The notes: generated by a model not told the origin, from the letters alone. A stretch of DNA of 64,000 nt from Fomitopsis serialis (GCF_022376445.1 NW_025954983.1:310001-374000); one strand, 5' to 3'. Shown: positions 37,835 to 50,162, numbered from the stretch's first letter. A program made the numbers and translations.

Positions 37835-38163
37835 GTTCGATGGATTGGACTACTTTCTCTCGCTGAGAACTGTCTCTGCCGTGTGGTGTGTATGTCCGTC
37901 TATGTATACGGACGAGTCAAAGGGATCCCAGAGGGATGGCGGTAGCGAGCAAGGAGTCAAGAGACAGAGCGATGGAGGCGCGGCTTGTGCAGCCTTGCGC
38001 CGGATCTCGATCTTTCGCACGCCCCGTCACGCGTTACAGCTCCTACGTGACTGGGTACTCGGCTATCGGTCACATGTGACCCCGCACAGACTTGCACGCG
38101 CATCACCAGCATCCCTCAACCCACCTCACGCATCTTCGACTACCCGACTCGACTTAAACCACC
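37835..38163. other. Shared promoter region of eIF1A and PP2A
   Basis: This lies between two divergent start codons. It includes the stretch before PP2A with CACGCATCTTCGACTACC-type pyrimidine-rich leader sequence. No TATA box was seen. Confidence 0.4.
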
Positions 38164-39490
38164 ATGGAGAACGAGATAGACGGATGGATCGCACAGCTCA
38201 GCCAGTGTAAGCAGCTTTCGGAGCCCGACGTGAAGCGGCTATGCGACATGGTGCGTGCCAGGTTGCACTTGCGGTTGATAACAACGGTTCGCCACCAGGA
38301 CGTGTGCGAACCGCTGTTAGCATCCCGGTGTATGCGATGTTCGAGGTGTGCTCATGTTGGTTGTATTTCACGCCAGACGCGGGAGATTCTCATGGTCGAA
38401 TCAAACGTCCAGCCTGTGAGGTGTCCTGTGACTGTTTGCGGTGATATTCATGGTCAATTCGTACGTGTACAATACGGGATCGATCGGAGGTTTGGTAACG
38501 TTAACGTTTGAACATGCATAGCACGACCTCTCGGAGCTCTTCCGCATCGGCGGGAACTCACCCGACACGAATTATCTATTCATGGGCGACTACGTTGACC
38601 GGGGGTACTACTCCGTCGAGACCGTCACTCTTCTCGTCGCGCTCAAGCTGCGCTACCGCGACCGCGTCACCATCCTCCGAGGCAACCACGAGTCGCGGCA
38701 AATCACGCAGGTGTATGGGTTTTACGATGAGTGCTTGCGGAAGTATGGCAATGCAAATGTGTGGAGATACTTCACGGATCTCTTCGATTACCTCCCTCTT
38801 ACCGCCCTGATCGAGAACCAAGTGAGTGGCCAGTTCTGCGGTACAGCACCCCGCGTTCTGACGGGCCACAATCAACGATCAGATCTTCTGCCTTCACGGG
38901 GGCCTCTCGCCATCCATCGACACTCTCGACCATGTTCGGGGCATTGATCGTGTGCAGGAGGTTCCTCATGAAGGGCCGATGTGTGACCTCCTGTGGTCTG
39001 ACCCCGATGACCGATGCGGTTGGGGGATATCGCCGCGTGGTGCTGGTTATACGTTCGGGCAGGACATCAGTGAGGCGTTCAACCATAACAATGGTCTTAC
39101 ATTGGTTGCGCGGGCGCACCAACTCATCATGGAGGGTGCGTACTACTTCGGAGGCATTAAGACGCACTCAAACCGTCCTCCTTCCAGGCTATAATTGGAG
39201 TCAGGACCGGAACGTTGTCACTATTTTCTCTGCACCAAACTACTGCTACCGCTGCGGCAACCAGGCGGCGATTATGGAGATGGACGAAAAACTATCGTAT
39301 AGCTTGTGCGTTACCATCATGCCCATGTATGTTTGAGCCCGTCACTGATCGATGTGTACCGCATAGCCTACAATTCGACCCCGCGCCCAGAGTGGGAGAG
39401 CCTCTCGTGTCGCGACGCGTACCGGACTATTTCCTCGTGAGTAGGCGTCATCATCGCTCTGGCGAGAAAGCTAACCCCTATGTGCAGTGA
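38164..39490 (+). CDS. Serine/threonine protein phosphatase PP2A catalytic subunit
   Basis: [20 protein letters not shown] starts at 38164. The metal and active-site motifs are all present: [20 protein letters not shown] and [20 protein letters not shown]. They continue with [54 protein letters not shown] and [33 protein letters not shown] follows. The C-terminus is the invariant PDYFL. The final intron (39437-39487, 51 nt) lies between the last Leu codon and the stop, so the terminal exon adds only TGA at 39488-39490. The C-terminal Leu is the carboxymethylation site that controls regulatory-subunit choice. [11 protein letters not shown] identifies PP2A rather than PP4 or PP6. Confidence 0.96.
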
Positions 39491-39858
39491 TCCTTGCTTT
39501 GTTTCATGCATTTGGCGGCACATCCTTGATGTTACAGTACAGTACATAGCAATTGTCAGATACAGTGTAGCACATCCAGAAGACGAAGTTGATACCTCAT
39601 TTCCTGTATTTTGTTCCTTACTGTGACGTCTGCTTTGGACCGACAATGGACCTCTCGAGACAAAACAATCTACTAAGTTATAATGAACTGAGACTTGTGA
39701 GGTCCATGGCCGCAAACATCATGTATGCGACACAGACCATGTCAATTATGCAGCAAGCTGTATGCTAATGACAGGCATGAACGTGAGTACCGGCCGGCAA
39801 CAGAGCGATGTGTGGATTATGCACAGCATGCATTTAATGATACAGATTATTGCTTGAT
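39491..39858. other. Convergent 3' region
   Basis: This lies between the PP2A stop and the CCT5 stop on the opposite strand. Nothing was recognised. Confidence 0.4.
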
Positions 39859-42079
39859 CTACTCCTCTGCTTGTCCAGAGACAATGACGTCGTCTGCGGC
39901 AAATGCAGTCAGTCACAATTCACCAGGACTCACAGGTTAAAACTCACCTATTTTGAGTACAGCCCGTACCAACTACAAGTGATATACGGTCAGTCTCATT
40001 ATGAATTGAACATATGGACACAACTACATACCTGTGTCGCCAAAAGATATTGCTGGCGCTTCGAGATGAGCGGGTCGTAGACAAACTGCTTCTTCATGTC
40101 TAAGGGGCGATGAGACTCCCTTGCTTGATTTGCATGGCTAAGTATCAACGCACCGATGTCTCCCCGTCCCAAGCAGTCAATGCCGAGAACGGAGTTGCCC
40201 TCCTTGACCTGCCGGCTCTTGACCTCCGCGAGCGTTTCTATCGGCGACAAACCGCTGTTCTCCGCGAGCGCGAGGGGCACAGAATCCAGCGCGGACGCAA
40301 ACGCGCGCATCGCATACTGCTCGATAGACGGGATCTAGACAAGAATCCACGATCGTGAGAACAGTGTTGCACCTAGGAACGCCAGATCTTCTGCGTACCT
40401 CATCCGCAGCTTTCGCAACCGCGAGCGAACAGCTGATGTCCGCCGCACCTCCACCGTACACTACACGGTTGTCAACGACAATGTTCCGGACCGCGCAGAG
40501 CGCGTCGTGGAGGGCGCGCTTCGCCTCGTCCACGATCTAGGTCACAGCTGGATCAGCGAGACGCAGACGGAAGGGCTTAGGTGACATACCATCTTGTTGC
40601 TCCCCCTGACGAAGACGGTGACTGTCCGGGCTTGGCACACTCCTCGATCACCAGCATCTTGTCCCTTGTGGTCCCGAAGGACACCTCGCGTACGATACCC
40701 GCCTTGCCGAGCTTCTCTGCCGTAAGGTCTTCAAAGCGCGGGACGATGCGACCATTGTTGCGATGCAATGAGCTGGGTGCCGTTAGCGAGTCGTAGTCAA
40801 CGAACGAAAATAGAGGGTGCACACCTCGATCTCAGGGCCACCGACCCATCGCACAGAGGGGAGATCGTTCTGCATGAGAAGGTGGTTCGCCTCATCGTCG
40901 AACCCCACTGGCAGATTACGAGGTTCGCGCCGGTGTCCTTCACCTGCTTGATCATGCTCTGGAACTTGTCCTGCTCGTACTCTCTCAGCCGCTTGTACTC
41001 GTCTACGCTAGTAATGTCGAGCTTGTGTTTCGTCTTCGGGCGGGGAGGCTCGAACGGACAGGTGAGGATCGCATTTTCGCGTCCCTCACGGAATGGGGCA
41101 TCTGAGGGTGGAGAAGTCTTTGTCCACGAGTACACCCTTGATGAGTGCCGTGTCCGCTAGCGACCGCCGACCTTGCCATCCACCTTGATGAGGTCGAAAG
41201 GCACGTCCTTGCGCTCGAAGTCCGCTACTGCAAGGACAGCGTCTACCGCGATCTCTGCGAACTTGTCATGCTCCATCGAACACTGGATGACGCATGAATG
41301 AAATGGCACTCCTGAGAGTAAGTGACTGACATTTTGCTTCCAAGACTGGTCTTGGCCGTTTTGACGAGGTTGGAGGTGTCAGAGAGTGTGAACTCTACTT
41401 TGTCAGAGATTTTGTCCAGGTGCTCTACTGCAACAACACATGCGCGGTCGAAGCCATCTGCTATTCGGATCGGATGGATGCCGCGGTCGAGCAGCGCTTC
41501 ACTCTGCTCCAGAAGTGCACCAGCGAGGACTGTGCAGTAGAGTTCGTAGTTGTTCATGCCTCTGGAAATGCTCTGGTCACGCACCAACGACACCCGTAGT
41601 ACCATCCCCGATCTCATCGTCCTGGCTCTTGGACAATTGCACGAGCAGCTTTGCGATCTGGTGGTCGACTTCCATCTGACTGAGGATGGTAGCGCCATCG
41701 TTAGTCACCGTGATATCGCCATCCGGGGAGATGAGGATCTTGTCGAGCCCTTAATCCGAGCATTAGGAAGACATGAAGGTTGTGCCAGGTCGCGTACTAA
41801 CCTCGCGGGCCGAGGGATGTGCGAATGATGTTTGCGACAGTCCGGGCGGCGAGAATGTGCGACTAGAGGGATTTCAGATTAAAACTACTATATGGAACAG
41901 GAGTTACGATGGTGCTTACTTTGATTGCCTCTACACCATGACTGCGAGTCTTCTTCGCCTGTTCTCGCAGAATGATGAAGGGACGCCCATACTGGAGAGC
42001 TTTGAGCAACAGTACTGCGAGCGAATGAGAGCACAAAACAAACCTCGTCCGTGGCATACATAGCTTGTGGTTCAGCCAT
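39859..42079 (-). CDS. CCT5: CCT5, epsilon subunit of the TRiC/CCT chaperonin
   Basis: [12 protein letters not shown] at 42079 is followed by [40 protein letters not shown] and [40 protein letters not shown] gives the ATP-site GDGTT motif. Then come [40 protein letters not shown] and [55 protein letters not shown] and [11 protein letters not shown] follow, then the last exons [24 protein letters not shown] with the stop at 39859. The eight-subunit ring folds actin and tubulin. In the apical domain the expected [20 protein letters not shown] requires one added base near 41109 and one near 41073, both in short homopolymers. Confidence 0.95.
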
Positions 42080-43097
42080 CTTGGATTCGGGACGCGTACA
42101 AGCAAGAAAGCAGAACGTCTGCTGCACAAGCTAGCGCCGTGACGCGATCGCGCCTGGGTAACTCGTGACACAAAGAAGCACGCGTCCCGTCACGCAGTCG
42201 TCACGCGTTTGATGCGCGACTCGACGCGTCTTTCTCAACGTTGCTTTACCCAATCTTTGCTCTGCCCATGAAGTTTACCCCTGTATGCGATGTACGCAGT
42301 TAGCGACAGACAGGCCACCACTTCTTGAGACACATAGCTGGAGTCTGTCTTTCTCTGACGCGCATGACATTTACAGAAAGGCCCTGAACCGCGTTCGGTA
42401 GGAACAACCTGCGCGGAAGCAGCCGTGAAACCTGCCAGGGCCTACACCACATCCTGAGGGGGTAACGTTCCAAGGTACGCAGCTTCGATTCTCTTTAGAT
42501 TCTGTTGTGCATGCAGGCGGCCGGCCTTGTGGCCGCATCTTACCGCACTGCATGGGCAGCAATCTTCCATCAGGCGCTTTGTTACCGCTTCCTATGTGGC
42601 CGGGCTGCAGGCCGCCGAGGTATTCCCCGTCAAGAACATCCCGAGCTGAGCGTCTGCTTCCATTGAACTTAGGCCGTCAAAGTCGGCGGTGACTCCCACC
42701 CCGTGGCTCTGACCATCTGGGAACGCGAACCGTTCTCTGAAGCCATGCCTTGCCGGACAGCAGTCGCTTGCTCGAGGCTACAGCATCCATCTCACTGCGG
42801 GTCTGGACATCCTATTATGGCAATTGACACATGGATGAAAGACGCATGGCTAGAAGGCGCTCTGGAGCCCGCAACACACACCGAGCGCCATCCATCACAG
42901 GCCGAGAAGCAACATGATGCGACCACCGAAACTGGAAGCTCGGACATCAAACGTCTCACACAACATCTACTGCCCTGGCTCTCCCGAGGGAATGATCAAA
43001 TGTCACTTGATTCGATTCCAGACTTCATATACCCGAAGATCCCAACCTGACGGCCCAAACTTGCTCGTCCCTTACCCCCGCGCAAACGTCCTGCATC
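42080..43097. other. Intergenic; possible unrecognised spliced small gene
   Basis: Upstream of CCT5 a CCAAT and pyrimidine-rich block precedes ATGAAGTTTACCCCTGTATG at 42268. Between 42510 and 43050 a frame with RRFVTASYVAGLQAAE joins, over a well-formed intron (42620-42672, GTATTC...CTTAG), to an open frame beginning AVKVGGDSHPVALTIWE. The product is unrecognised and the case is weak. Confidence 0.25.
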
Positions 43098-45354
43098 ATG
43101 TCCACTTCCCTGGTCTATACCCCCGTCGATGAGATTCCCCAAGTGAGTTGTCTCAGTATCTATGGGAACCCTTACTAGAATATATGTCCTCGCATTCAGA
43201 TCCACCAGAGCTTGAAGCAGGGCTTCGCCTCAGGGAAGTCGAAAGATATTCAATGGCGCAAGAGGCAGATTCTCCAGCTATGGCACCTTGTCGAGGACAA
43301 CCTCGACCGCATGCGCAAGGCACTCTTCGATGACCTTGGCCGGGCGCCGAATGAGTCAGACGGGTGCGCTACCTCTCACTCAGGCTGACATTCCACTCAG
43401 GGCTACGCTCATCATGATACTGCAGCACTGAGTTGAACTCCATCGTACTGGAGATCAAACAAGCGTATGACAATGTAGGGAAGTGGTCCCAGACCGAACG
43501 GGCGTCCTGGCATTACATGTGGTTTGCCATGTCTCCTGCTACAAGGATCGAGCCTAAGGGCGTTGTGCTCATCATCACGCCTTTCAACTTTCCGTTGTAC
43601 TTGTGTCTTGCTCCATTTGTGCGTTACATGCTTACCTGTCTTGCGAGCGACTGAATGTAGAGTCAACTCACAGGCTGCGGCGATTGCAGCTGGCAATGCT
43701 TGCATACTGAAACCCTCAGAGGGCGCTCCGGCATGTTCTTCGCTCCTAGCCGAGCTGTTCCCAAAATACATGGACCCAGACTTCTTCCGGGTAGTCAATG
43801 GCGCCATCCCCGAGACCACAAAGGTGAGTGTGGATACAAATATGCTTCCATTAGGCGGATTTTCACGATACTACGCAGCTCCTTGAGCTTCAATGGGACC
43901 ACAGTGAGTTCACTCATAACCGTACATTGCATGTACACCCGTAATCAACCAATTTTACCCCCACTTGAAAGTATTGTACACGGGTGAGCAGATGACGTCC
44001 CTGTAATCGTAGTTTATAGAACTCACACGCGCGGTTCAGGGAATCAGTCTGTTGCGAAGGTCGTATGCACTGCTGCCGCACAGCACCTAACGCCGGTGAC
44101 CCTTGAGGCAAGTCCAGAACAGTGTCCCTGTCATGATCTCTCCCAACTGAAACCTCCGACAGCTCGGAGGTATGCATACTCATTGATTGTTGAGAGCTCC
44201 TGTGCCCCGGAACTCACCGCTTGATCCAAAGGCAAAAATGCGGCGGTCATTGACCCTAGAGTCAGCAACCTCAAAGTTGCAGCGAAGCGCCTGATGTGGG
44301 GAAAGCTCACCAACGCCGGGCAGGTGTGTTTCATGCGATCAATTGAATCTAGCCCGGATGATCTCACTATCTACTTTCCTCCAGATCTGTATGTCGCCGG
44401 ATTACGCGATTGTGCCGGAGCATTTCCAGGACACGTTCATTGAGGCGTGCAAGCAGGCGTATTACGACATGCATCCGAAGGACCCGAAGGAAACAGGGAA
44501 CATGGCGCGCATCGTGAACGAGCGGCATGCGAAGCGCGTGGGGCGGCTGTTGGCGAATACCAAGGGCGAGGTTGTTCTGGGCGGGAACATTGACATGGAG
44601 ACGTATTTCTGTGAGGCGACCATCGTGAAGGATGTCAAGCTCGATGATATTCTCATGAGCGAGTATGTCTGGCGTTTGTTCTTGCTGTTCGGCGTGGAAG
44701 CTGAACGTCACGGTGCGATAGGGAGATCTTCGCTCCGATCCTGCCTGTTATCCCCGTGAAGGACGTGGACGAGGCCATCAAGGTCATCAACAGCCTGTAA
44801 GTCGACAACCGACATTGTTCCGTCCCTACAGTGCTCATTCCGGATGCGCCAGGGGTCATGCACTAGTCCTCCACGTCTTCTCGAGCGACTCGGCGTACAA
44901 GAAGAAAGTCTTCGACAATACTAAAAGTGGTCTGGCCGTCGCCAATGAGACCCTTCTTCACATTCAAGGTATGTTGAAATAATTTAGGCATCGTGGCGCG
45001 TCGTCTGAAGGTCATGATTTTCAGCGGTGGGAATCCCTTTCGGCGGTGTAGGATCCTCTGGATGTGAGTCTTTACGTCTCACAGTGTCACCGACGGACAT
45101 GTCTGACCGGACGATTCAGATGGCGCTACAACAGGCAAGGCTGCTTTCGATCAATTTGTCCACCGGAGAGGTTCGATCGACAGTCCGTTCTGGCTGGACA
45201 CCATGATGCTCTACACGCGCTACCCGCCGTACACAGTGAGTCTTGAGGAGCTTTGCCGATACGTTACCGCGGCATCGCTGACACATGCTTGTGCTCGCAG
45301 AAAAGCAACATGACAATGCTCAACATGTTCATGCACCCCAAGCCGCCAGCGTAA
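43098..45354 (+). CDS. Aldehyde dehydrogenase (fatty aldehyde dehydrogenase-like, class 3 type)
   Basis: MSTSLVYTPVDEIPQ begins at 43098. Blocks are QGFASGKSKDIQWRKRQILQ, LWHLVEDNLDRMRKALFDD, EPKGVVLIITPFNFPLYLCL, AAAIAAGNACILKPSEGAPA and FFRVVNGAIPETTK. Then comes WDH-ILYTG-NQSVAKVVCT, with TPVTLE/LG/GKN (catalytic Glu motif) and KLTNAGQICMSPDYAIVPEH (catalytic Cys). EEIFAPILPVIPVKD, NETLLHIQ and AVGIPFGGVGSSG follow; the end is MLNMFMHPKPPA, stop 45354. The enzyme oxidises medium- or long-chain aldehydes with NAD(P). There are two micro-exons, of 12 nt (43972-43983) and 7 nt (44163-44169). The intron before the second (44108-44162) begins GCAAGT, a GC-AG intron. A C-terminal membrane anchor is not obvious. 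Confidence 0.9.
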
Positions 45355-46009
45355 GCAGCGAATGCCGACTGTTGTCGCAGCTGTTGCTCCGCTTCGGGTG
45401 GATCTTCTGTGCATATCATATATGTACAGCTACGTCCATGGACGAGCGTTTTGTCATCTTCTGCCTTTGTAGACGCGTTGTATTCACGGGTCAGATCCCG
45501 GTGTAGTCACTCATTTTGGGTTTACTGGTAGTGACACTCTTTTGCCATCGTTCCTGCTGTCTCGTAGTTCTCGTACTCACACGCTATCACTGCAATTTGC
45601 TGATACCACACTGTTCTACTTTCTGAAGTGTGAAGCCGGGGCTGGCTGAAACTGGTCAGAACATTTCAAAACATCCAAGGTGCGTACATGCAGATTGCAG
45701 ATATCTTCAGTATAGTAGCAGTAGTGACCGAGTTCCTCTCGATGAAAATAAGGCAGAGCAAGGCGTGACCTACTTGTTGCGTAGGTTCCAGGGTCATGGC
45801 AACGCTTCAGACAACTAATACCATCCCAGCCAAGTCTTCGCCGTATTATCAGTGGCAAACTATGTAGAAACACTGGCATGCCTCGCAAAGATTCCTCGAA
45901 AGCAATTCAAATGACCGGCATGCGTGAATATTTAGCGTTAGATGCCTCAAAATGCAAGAACGTCCACAAAGATGACAAGCATGTCTACTGCATGCATTGC
46001 AGAGATCGG
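45355..46009. other. Convergent 3' region, nothing recognised
   Basis: This lies between the ALDH stop and the Sec14-like stop. Only short frames are present. Confidence 0.4.
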
Positions 46010-47579
46010 TCACGCCGCAATGGAGACAGGCTGCGGCTCGGACTCAACATCATCAGCGTCATCAACCTGCTTCAAGTCGAGTCCCCTCACCCCATCAGAC
46101 AGGGTAGCAGCCTCCGACCGATCTGCGACCACCACGTCCTCCTTCTCATCCTGCCCCTCCCGGATCGCCTCACTCTCACCCTCCCTTGCACCTCCTTGAT
46201 CTTGATATCCCACTCCCGAATGCCGACCTTGGCGCCCATCGCCCGCCACTCTTCCAGCCTGCGCTGCCTGTGCTCGTCGCACATCCGGACGACTGCGGGC
46301 CAGTAGCGCGCGTGGTCGTACTCGAAGTCGCACTCGCCGCCCCACTCACGCATGAGCATGTCGGGCGCGAAGAGGCCCTCCTTGATGCAGTCCGGATTGA
46401 AGCGCATCTTCTCGCGCGTGCGCGGGTCGACGAAGGGCGTGATCATCTTGAGGAAGGCGTGCACGAGCCAGGGGACGTTGACGATGAGCGAGCGGCCGAG
46501 GCGTTCGGGGTCTGTGGATGTGGGTGAGGCGCGGGGAACGTGGGAGGAGGGAAGAGCTTACAGTGACCTTGGAGAATGTTGAGGGTCTGTGGAGGCGTGA
46601 TGAGGCGAGCCTTGTAACCGAGCTAGGATGTATCATGTGAGAAGGAGACGCACCGCTCGCGAGGTTTGTAAGGACGGGTTCTTCGCCCGGTCAGCGAAGT
46701 CTACCATGAGGGCAATATTCCTGAAAGCCGTACGGTGTCAGCAACGGTAGTCCAACATGCCGACGAGTAGATTGACGCACTCGATGCCAGGGCCCATCAG
46801 ATCCTCGCACCGTTCCAGAGCCCATACGACGAAGTGTAGCTGCTTAGGATTCTCCTCCGTGTTCTGCTTACTCGGGCGGAGATACAGCGCTGGCCGACCG
46901 TCTTTGTCGTACCCAAAGATGATCATCTTGCCTGTCAGGGCCTGCACGCAAGCCGTCATTTTCGACCACCATGTCTTCACATAACATACGTGGACTCACC
47001 TCAGGCTCGACATGGTCTGCGGTGATCATGTCATATACACCATACTCTCGGCGCCATATGAGGGTCTCTTCGAGTCGCTTGATTGCACTCTTGGCCGATA
47101 CCCACTTCACTGCGCGGCAGTATCTGGAGACGCATCAGGATGTGGGATGGCTTGGTAAGAGTAGGACCTGGGGACTCAGGATGGTCCTACCGCCTGAACG
47201 GCTTGGTCGCACCTGTGTATACAATCCCATGTCTATCATGCGAGTTAATATAAAAGCAATAACGGAGAATGAGTTCACTAGGAGAGCGACAGGAGCTTGC
47301 ATAGAGGCTTGGGACTCGGCGACTACGCTAGAGAGGACTTACCAGCCAGAACTTCTCCGCCTCCTTCAATGACCTATCCTCCTCGCATGGAAGTTCATAG
47401 TCCTCCGCCGCAAAGTGGCTGAGCACCGCGTCAAACACCTTTTGCTGCTCTTCCGTGAGCTCGAGCTCCTTCGGAGGGCCTGAGTGATTCTCCGCGAGTC
47501 GAGGTATGGGAAGGGGCTCGTAGATGCGGTCGGCGCTGTGCGATTCACTGGCAGATGTCTTGTTGCTGAAGACACTCAT
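46010..47579 (-). CDS. Sec14-like CRAL-TRIO phosphatidylinositol/lipid transfer protein
   Basis: MSVFSNKTSASESHSADRIY starts at 47579. The CRAL-TRIO N-helix region (FLRAVKWV-like RAVKWVSAKSAIKRLEETLI, WRREYGVYDMITADHVEPE) leads to the lipid-binding domain: GKMIIFGYDKDGRPALYLRP, LHFVVWALERCEDLMGPGIE, ALMVDFADRAKNPSL, TLNILQGHYPERLGRSLIVN and VPWLVHAFLKMITPFVDPRT. It continues REKMRFNPD and WGGECDFEYDHARYWPAVV. After EWDIKIKEVQ the frame as given runs to a basic end at 46087. Adding one base in the GGG run near 46183 gives a more natural acidic tail ending at 46010. Sec14-family proteins move phospholipids between membranes; the ligand is unknown. Confidence 0.85.
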
Positions 47580-47862
47580 CGTGATGGATGAGGAAAAGAT
47601 AGACTGACACAGCCACGACCGTCAGAGTATAAATGCGGAATGCAAATCGTTCGACGAGGGCGGCAGCCAGTGGAGATACAGCGCGTCCCGAGAGCCAGAA
47701 AGGCAGCCACCGTGCCGCCAACAGCGAGGCCGCGCGCGTCTGCACGGTCACGTGGCCGCACTTTCTGGGCAACGCTGGGCGCTCGTTCCCTGCGCCGGAC
47801 GACGACGGAAGACGCGGGTCTCCTCAGCACACGACCGCCACCAAATGCCCTTCCTCAGGCCT

Positions 47863-48325
47863 ATGGCGAACAAGTCCTCTCGCATGAGAGCCCTAGCGCT
47901 GTACAAGGAGCTTCATAGGCTGGGCAGGGATTACCCCGATCCTTCGTACGTTGCCTATCTGTCGTTCAGGAGCGAGGGGCTAAGGGATACTGGTCGTGTG
48001 CTTAATTGGCAGGTACAATTTTCATGGGAAGTTGCGAGGTCTGTTCGAGAGTGCGTACAGAGGTCCGTACGCATGTGCGTGTAGGCTCACGAAGTGTCTT
48101 GTCCAGAGAACAGGAATCTGCATGATCCGGAGGAGATAGAGAGGGCACTCAAACTCGGGGAGTATATTCGCAATGGTGTGTAGTCATCCCTTGGTGAAAT
48201 CTCCTCTTGATCGCTCACCATCCCTCTACACCGTTACAGAAACATTGGCGCTGTATTCACTACGCAAATATCGACATCTAAAGCGGATGTATCCCGACGA
48301 CTCACGTAGCGATACTTTCTCGTGA
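47863..48325 (+). CDS. LYR-motif protein, ETFRF1/LYRM5-like
   Basis: The chosen start MANKSSRMRALALYKELHRL is at 47863. It carries the helix-1 LYR pattern ALYKEL. Then come GRDYPDPS/YNFHGKLRGLFEK, NRNLHDPEEIERALKLGEYI, RNETLALYSLRKYRHLKRMY and the stop at 48325. Splices are GTACGT...GGCAG, GTGCGT...GTCCAG and GTGTGT...TTACAG. With about 90 residues and the end motif LxxLRKYRxLKxRY, it fits the LYRM5 branch. Those proteins bind mitochondrial electron-transfer flavoprotein and displace its FAD. All LYR proteins studied work in mitochondria with the acyl carrier protein; the ETF link here is inferred from similarity. Confidence 0.85.
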
Positions 48326-49095
48326 CATGACTAGTACGCTACTGCGGCAGCTCCTCGCTGTTTTCCTGACCTTTGATAGTTGCTCGTTCTGCAGATGTGA
48401 CAGACCCGTTCTTCGCTCGCACGGATGCCGGTTTCCCCCGCCATGCCTCGGTGGGCTGGGCTGTGTAGACCCTCGACCTTCCGACATTACGAACCCATGT
48501 CGTCATACCAGCAGTTAGCTGGACATGTATCGTGCCATTGCATCAGGGACCATTCCTGCACTATAATAGTGCGTCTACTCTATTGGCTCCATGCATCCGT
48601 GATACGCTTTCCGGACCGTTCACTTTCGTTTCGCTCATCTAGATGCTTGTACTGTATCCGAATCATCATTAGTTGTACTCTACTGTGCGAGGGCACATGA
48701 ACAGAGCGCGAGACTTCACTTGGATCAATGCGCTTCAATCCGGTCGGAACAAGCCCCTTCCACATGACACAAGTCATTCGAAGTACAGTGGTACCGAGAG
48801 GCTATGAGCAAGAAGATGTGCTTGAGGTACGTCGCTCAATCTCTCCGACAACTTACCCATGGCTAGCTTGTGCGCTTCTCAGCTGTGGTTAGAGCAATGC
48901 AGATTTTTCAGGTGTTTGCATCATGTCATATATGCTTCATTCCGCTATTCCGCTCCCAAGGCTAGACGGCCACTAAATTCACCCCCCTGCTCGGGCACAG
49001 GATTACGTCGTAAGTATGTTCAGTATCCTGCACCTTCAAGTTGCTTCCCCCCTCTCATCGCATCCGGAGGTCTAGCTCCGTGCCGCTCGCATCAT
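48326..49095. other. Intergenic, nothing firm
   Basis: A short plus-strand stretch near 48720-48825 reads SMRFNPVGTSPFHMTQVIRS and stops at a good GTACGT donor. No continuing exon was recognised, so it is not called as a gene. Confidence 0.3.
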
Positions 49096-50162
49096 CTATC
49101 CAATCAGATTTGTTGGATCAGTCATTACGGCAAGAGATGAGGTGCATACGATCAGGATAGCGAACGGCCGCTCTGTCCAAGTTGGGTTGTCCTCCCCTAG
49201 AAGCACCTCCTTCACCACCACGAATCCACAGCTCTCGTAGAACGGCGTGTTGATGACGTTCGAGGACAACAGCCACGATGCGCAACGTATTTCGTCGGCC
49301 TGCGACATAGCACAATCCCGGTCGCATTCATTATCGTAGGTCCCCTGCAAGCGATCATCTCACCTGCGCGTTCGCCAACGCCATAAGGGCATAACCATAA
49401 CCCTTTCCTTGATGCCTCGGCGCTACAGCCAGGTTCAGGACATGGAGCATTCTCCTGAGCTCGTCACCAAACGCGTCTTTTGACGCGGCGGCTATCTTAT
49501 CCTCGAATTCCTCCCACCTCTGACGACCAAGTCAGCACAGGTCTGCCACCGTCAATTGTAAGTGGATGCGATTCGGCTCACTTTGCGCTGTTCGGGCGTG
49601 TTCGTTCTGTTCAAGACCCCGTTCGTGACTCTGCTGAGCATCCGTAGTACAGCGCTTTTGGTCCGCCCAGGTGACGGATGGCCTCTGCACATCATATGTT
49701 CGACTGTCAGCTACTCACGAGCACGAGGCACAACTGTACAAGGCATACATGGTCACGTAAGCATCTCCGTGCTCTACAGGGAACGCGGCGTGGTAATGGA
49801 TATGGAACCCGAGTTCCAAGTAAGCCATGAGACGCCAAATGTAGAGGCGGTCCCGCCGAGGAGCCACAGGAGGCTTCTTGGCGTCCTGTCGAACGGCAGC
49901 GAATGATGAACTTGACCAGAGAAAGGCAGCTGCAACGACTTACCGGTGTATTCCTCAGGTAGTTGCGCAGAGGGTCGTCTTCGTAGGCATCCTGTGCCAT
50001 CTGTTGGATTCTAGGTACGTCCGCTACATACCGACGGCTTAGACAACCAAGCTAGTATCAAAGTCAGAGTATATAGGACAGACCATATCTCGCCCTCTCG
50101 ACCTTGACGTTCCTCTTCTCCGCCAGCACGTCGTAGAAGTCACTCTTAGTGTTGAGGCTCAT
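49096..50162 (-). CDS. GNAT-family N-acetyltransferase (copy 1)
   Basis: MSLNTKSDFYDVLAEKRNVK starts at 50162. Next are PRIQQMAQDAYEDDPLRNYL and DAKKPPVAPRRDRLYIWRLM, then GRTKSAVLRMLSRVTNGVLN. The acetyl-CoA loop is LNLAVAPRHQGKGYGYALMA (RHQGKGYG, the R/Q-x-x-G-x-G/A pattern). The last exon reads ASWLLSSNVINTPFYESCGF and VVVKEVLLGEDNPTW, ending at 49096. The N-terminal A...DDPL..Y block is shared with copy 2 at 52.3-53.4 kb. Such small GNATs are expanded in Agaricomycetes; the substrate is unknown. The exact 3' end could change if the GTATGC after FAILI is used as a donor. Confidence 0.75.
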
